From Acetobacteraceae bacterium (GTDB taxonomy: Bacteria > Pseudomonadota > Alphaproteobacteria > Acetobacterales > Acetobacteraceae), in assembly GCA_030039695.1 (NCBI GenBank), contig JASHVB010000232.1:1-8597 (forward strand): a stretch of DNA of 8,597 bases. The letters are read 5' to 3'. Shown piece by piece: positions 6,413 to 8,597 of this stretch. A program made the translations under genes and the position numbers. The notes under the pieces were generated by a model. The model had not been told where the DNA came from. It searched no databases and was given only the letters and a program-made list of their open reading frames with translations. The stretch's first letter is position 1; the number at the start of each line of letters is the position of its first letter.

Positions 6413-7906
6413 TTACTGGTTGAACATCGCACGTGCGTCATCGTGCAGCGCGCGGCGGGCAACATCGCGTATGTAGAACATATGCCCGCCGGGATAGACC
6501 ACGAGGCGGATGCGACCCGGCGGATCGACGTCGGGTAGGCTACGCAGAATCCGTACCGTGGCGAAATATGGCGTGCGCAGATCGAACAAGCCGTGTGCGA
6601 TCAGGATATGCAGGTCAGGATCGAGTGACAGGGCCGACTGCATGGCGCTGATCGACTCCACCCGGCCCATCCCGCGCCCCCAATCCCACTGAGCGAACGC
6701 AGCGTCGTCGGACAAACGGTACAGGGCATCCGGCCGCCAGTTCAGCTTGTTTGTGTAGATTTCCACCATCGCGCTGCTGATCGGCGCCTTGAGTCCTTCC
6801 AGCACAGGATCGGGGTAGAAGCTATAGGGCCGATGGGGGTTGGGGTCGCCACGCGTGATCGTGGCATCGTACTGGCTGGCGACCTTGTGCTGCGCCCGGT
6901 CCAGCTCCTGCTCGAACACGTCTGGATCAAGCCTGCCATGAAAGCGGCGCACCAGGGCCGGATCGAACCCGGTCAGCGCCGCCACACGGTCCGACATGCG
7001 GGCGATAGCCGCTGAATCGTGCTCCCCGCGCAGCAGCTCGACGATGTAATCGGTCGCAGCGTAGCGTTCCGCATCGGCGACGGATCCGCGGTCGACCGGA
7101 CCCTTGAGCGCGCGGGCGGCGGCGACCTCCGAGGGCAGGTGATCAACCCAGCGGAAGGGGTCGAAGGATTCGCTTTCCTGGTGCAGATCGAGCAGCGGCG
7201 AGATCATCACCAGACCGGAGACGCCGACGCCGAATTCGGATTGCAGCACGCGCGCCAGACGCGGCGCACGAAATCCGCCGTAGCTTTCGCCCAGGATGTA
7301 TTTCGCCGAGAGATTGCGGCCGTTTCTGTCGAGCCAGCGGCGGATGGCCTCGGCCAACGCGTTGATGTCTGCGGTGACCGAAAAGTACTGGCGCTGCGCA
7401 TCCTGTCGGACCCAGGAATAGCCGGTGCCGGGCGGGTCAATGAACACGAGGTCGGTAAAGTCCAGCCAGGTATCGGCATTCGGCACGAGTGCCGGCGATG
7501 CCGAGGGAATCCCACCGTCGCCATCAACCGCAATGCGCCAGGGTCCGACCGCACCGACCTGCAGCCAACCTGACGCCATGCCGGGGCCGCCGTTGAACAC
7601 GAAGGTGACCGGGCGCTTTGCCGGGTCGGTGCCTTCTTCCTGGTAGGCGATGGTAGCGAGTTCGGCGCGCGGTTTGCCGTTGTCATCGGTCAGCCGGATG
7701 GTGTCCGCGGTTGCCGCGAAATTCAGCGAGCCTGCGCCCATTTGCAACTTGTGGTGGGTTGTCACGCGCGGCGGGAATCTTGGGACGTCAGCCTCCGTGG
7801 GGGCAACGGAAACGGCGTCTGACCTCGCATGATGCGGAGACTGGGCCGCGGCGGCGCCGGCGAGCAGGAAAACCAGAACGGGGATGCAGCGGAGCAGGTG
7901 TGTCAT
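6413..7906 (-). CDS. Secreted serine carboxypeptidase-like protein, peptidase family S10
   Basis: Alpha/beta-hydrolase of peptidase family S10, whose members remove C-terminal amino acids at acidic pH or act as acyltransferases. 497 residues. The N-terminus MTHLLRCIPVLVFLLAGAAAAQS is a typical Sec signal peptide, with probable cleavage after Ala21, so the product is periplasmic or secreted. No lipobox follows Cys7. The oxyanion-hole motif is NGGPG (105-109), and FIDPPGTGYSW (155-165) is S10-typical. The nucleophile is Ser208 in GESYGG, the acid Asp442 (HGLFDLRTP) and the base His475 (YPGGHMFY), so the triad is complete. No good ribosome-binding site precedes the ATG. No in-frame start lies further upstream, and the signal peptide supports this one. 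It lies 51 bp after the rhodanese gene on the same strand, so co-transcription is plausible. Peptide substrates are unknown. Confidence 0.9.
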   Translation of the reverse strand: MTHLLRCIPVLVFLLAGAAAAQSPHHARSDAVSVAPTEADVPRFPPRVTTHHKLQMGAGSLNFAATADTIRLTDDNGKPRAELATIAYQEEGTDPAKRPVTFVFNGGPGMASGWLQVGAVGPWRIAVDGDGGIPSASPALVPNADTWLDFTDLVFIDPPGTGYSWVRQDAQRQYFSVTADINALAEAIRRWLDRNGRNLSAKYILGESYGGFRAPRLARVLQSEFGVGVSGLVMISPLLDLHQESESFDPFRWVDHLPSEVAAARALKGPVDRGSVADAERYAATDYIVELLRGEHDSAAIARMSDRVAALTGFDPALVRRFHGRLDPDVFEQELDRAQHKVASQYDATITRGDPNPHRPYSFYPDPVLEGLKAPISSAMVEIYTNKLNWRPDALYRLSDDAAFAQWDWGRGMGRVESISAMQSALSLDPDLHILIAHGLFDLRTPYFATVRILRSLPDVDPPGRIRLVVYPGGHMFYIRDVARRALHDDARAMFNQ

Positions 7907-7957
7907 TCGACCAGCAGTAGCGGAGCGCTGCCGAGGCGCACAGTCACCCTTCGCAGC

Positions 7958-8359
7958 TCACTCCCGCGGCTTGGGTGCCTCGACCGGACCGCCGGCCTTG
8001 CGCCATGCGCCGAATCCGCCCTCAATGTGCGCAACTTTCTCCAGCCCCATGTCCTGCGCCGTCTTCGCCGCCAGTGCCGAACGCCAGCCGCCCGCGCAGA
8101 AGAATACGAACTGCTTATCATCGGCGAACATCGGCTTGTGGTAAGGGCTTTCCGGATCGATCCAGAATTCGAGCATGCCGCGCGTGCAATGGAAGGCGCC
8201 GGGCATCCGGCCCTCACGCTCTAACTCGCGCGGATCGCGCAGATCGACGAACAGAACATCGTCCTTGCCATGCAGCGCAATCGCGTCATCAACCCGGAGC
8301 GTCTGGATTTCCGCGTCCGCTTCGGCCAGGAGCTGTTTGTAACCCTTCTTCAGCTGCAT
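7958..8359 (-). CDS. Single-domain rhodanese-like protein
   Basis: Small cytoplasmic rhodanese-domain protein of 133 residues. Family members carry sulfane sulfur as a persulfide on an active-site cysteine and pass it to acceptors such as cyanide, thiols or biosynthetic proteins. The active-site loop is Cys88-AGGWRS (88-94), a six-residue-plus-Cys loop as in sulfurtransferases, in the context FVFFCAGGWRSALAA. The N-terminal CH2A-like segment VLFVDLRDPRELE (35-47) and the C-terminal HIEGGFGAWRKAGGPV are classic. I choose the ATG at 8359 over a GTG one codon earlier because GAGGA (8368-8372) is then eight bases away. It lies 33 bp after the MetE-like gene and 51 bp before the S10 gene, all on one strand, suggesting an operon. 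The physiological sulfur acceptor is unknown. Confidence 0.91.
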   Translation of the reverse strand: MQLKKGYKQLLAEADAEIQTLRVDDAIALHGKDDVLFVDLRDPRELEREGRMPGAFHCTRGMLEFWIDPESPYHKPMFADDKQFVFFCAGGWRSALAAKTAQDMGLEKVAHIEGGFGAWRKAGGPVEAPKPRE

Positions 8360-8392
8360 CACCGCGGTCCTCGCGAATAACGTTGCGTCGCC

Positions 8393-8597
8393 TCAGTGCC
8401 AAAGTTCTCGACTGGCCAGCGCCGCGCCCTCGGCCAACGCCTCCAGCTTGGCCCAGGCGATCTGCGGGTGTACCCGCCCGCCAAGGCCGCAATCGGTCGA
8501 CGCGATCACCCGCTCCCGCCCGACAATGCGCGTGAAGCGCAGAATGCGTTCCGCCACCAGCTCCGGATGCTCCACCACATTCGTCGCGTGGCTGACG
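8393..8597 (-). CDS. MetE-like (cobalamin-independent methionine synthase family) protein, C-terminal end only
   Basis: Only the last 67 codons are in the window; the gene starts beyond the right edge. The visible part, with VVEHPELVAERILRF, STDCGLGG and RVHPQIAWAKLEALAEG, matches the C-terminal end of the MetE/UROD-type TIM barrel. The Cys in TDCG corresponds to the third zinc-binding cysteine of MetE, which activates a thiol as methyl acceptor. The pattern is typical of the shorter stand-alone members (about 340-380 residues), variously annotated as methionine synthase II-like or epoxyalkane:coenzyme M transferase-like, rather than full-length MetE. It is the first visible gene of a minus-strand cluster with the rhodanese and S10 genes. 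The thiol substrate cannot be told from this end. The family call is good; the exact function is open. Confidence 0.8.
   Translation of the reverse strand, partial: VSHATNVVEHPELVAERILRFTRIVGRERVIASTDCGLGGRVHPQIAWAKLEALAEGAALASRELWH

Overview
This is a high-GC window with codon use strongly biased to G or C in the third position. That bias leaves long but meaningless antisense frames opposite almost every gene. The adenylosuccinate lyase resembles alphaproteobacterial PurB, and the GabD, SMP-30 and crotonase genes also look proteobacterial. I infer a GC-rich Alphaproteobacterium with a broad catabolic lifestyle. A betaproteobacterium cannot be excluded. I see no rRNA, tRNA, CRISPR array, insertion sequence or phage gene.

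Layout from left to right: (1) an SMP-30/gluconolactonase-type beta-propeller hydrolase on the minus strand, cut by the left edge only a few residues before its expected end; (2) a divergently transcribed GpdQ-like metallophosphodiesterase on the plus strand, with a striking 24-bp dyad in the shared 142-bp promoter region; (3) a convergent succinate-semialdehyde dehydrogenase (gabD) on the minus strand, with a good sigma-70-like promoter; (4) a 359-bp divergent spacer holding what looks like a remnant of a TerC-family membrane protein gene; (5) purB on the plus strand; (6) a convergent spacer with a clear intrinsic terminator serving the minus strand; (7) a minus-strand crotonase-family gene lacking one of the two classical catalytic glutamates; (8) a 286-bp spacer with no recognisable gene; (9) a tight minus-strand cluster read right to left: the C-terminal end of a MetE-like methyltransferase (cut by the right edge), a single-domain rhodanese, and a secreted serine carboxypeptidase-like protein (family S10).

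The genes do not form one obvious pathway. Apart from purB (purine synthesis), they are stand-alone catabolic or hydrolytic enzymes: lactonase, phosphodiesterase, semialdehyde dehydrogenase, enoyl-CoA hydratase-like enzyme and exported peptidase. The two most plausible functional units are the divergent lactonase/phosphodiesterase pair, which may share one regulator, and the methyltransferase-rhodanese-S10 cluster, which may be an operon. I found no convincing undescribed multi-gene system. The most interesting signals are the dyad operator candidate, the TerC remnant under the gabD promoter, and departures from consensus in two enzyme active or cofactor sites.
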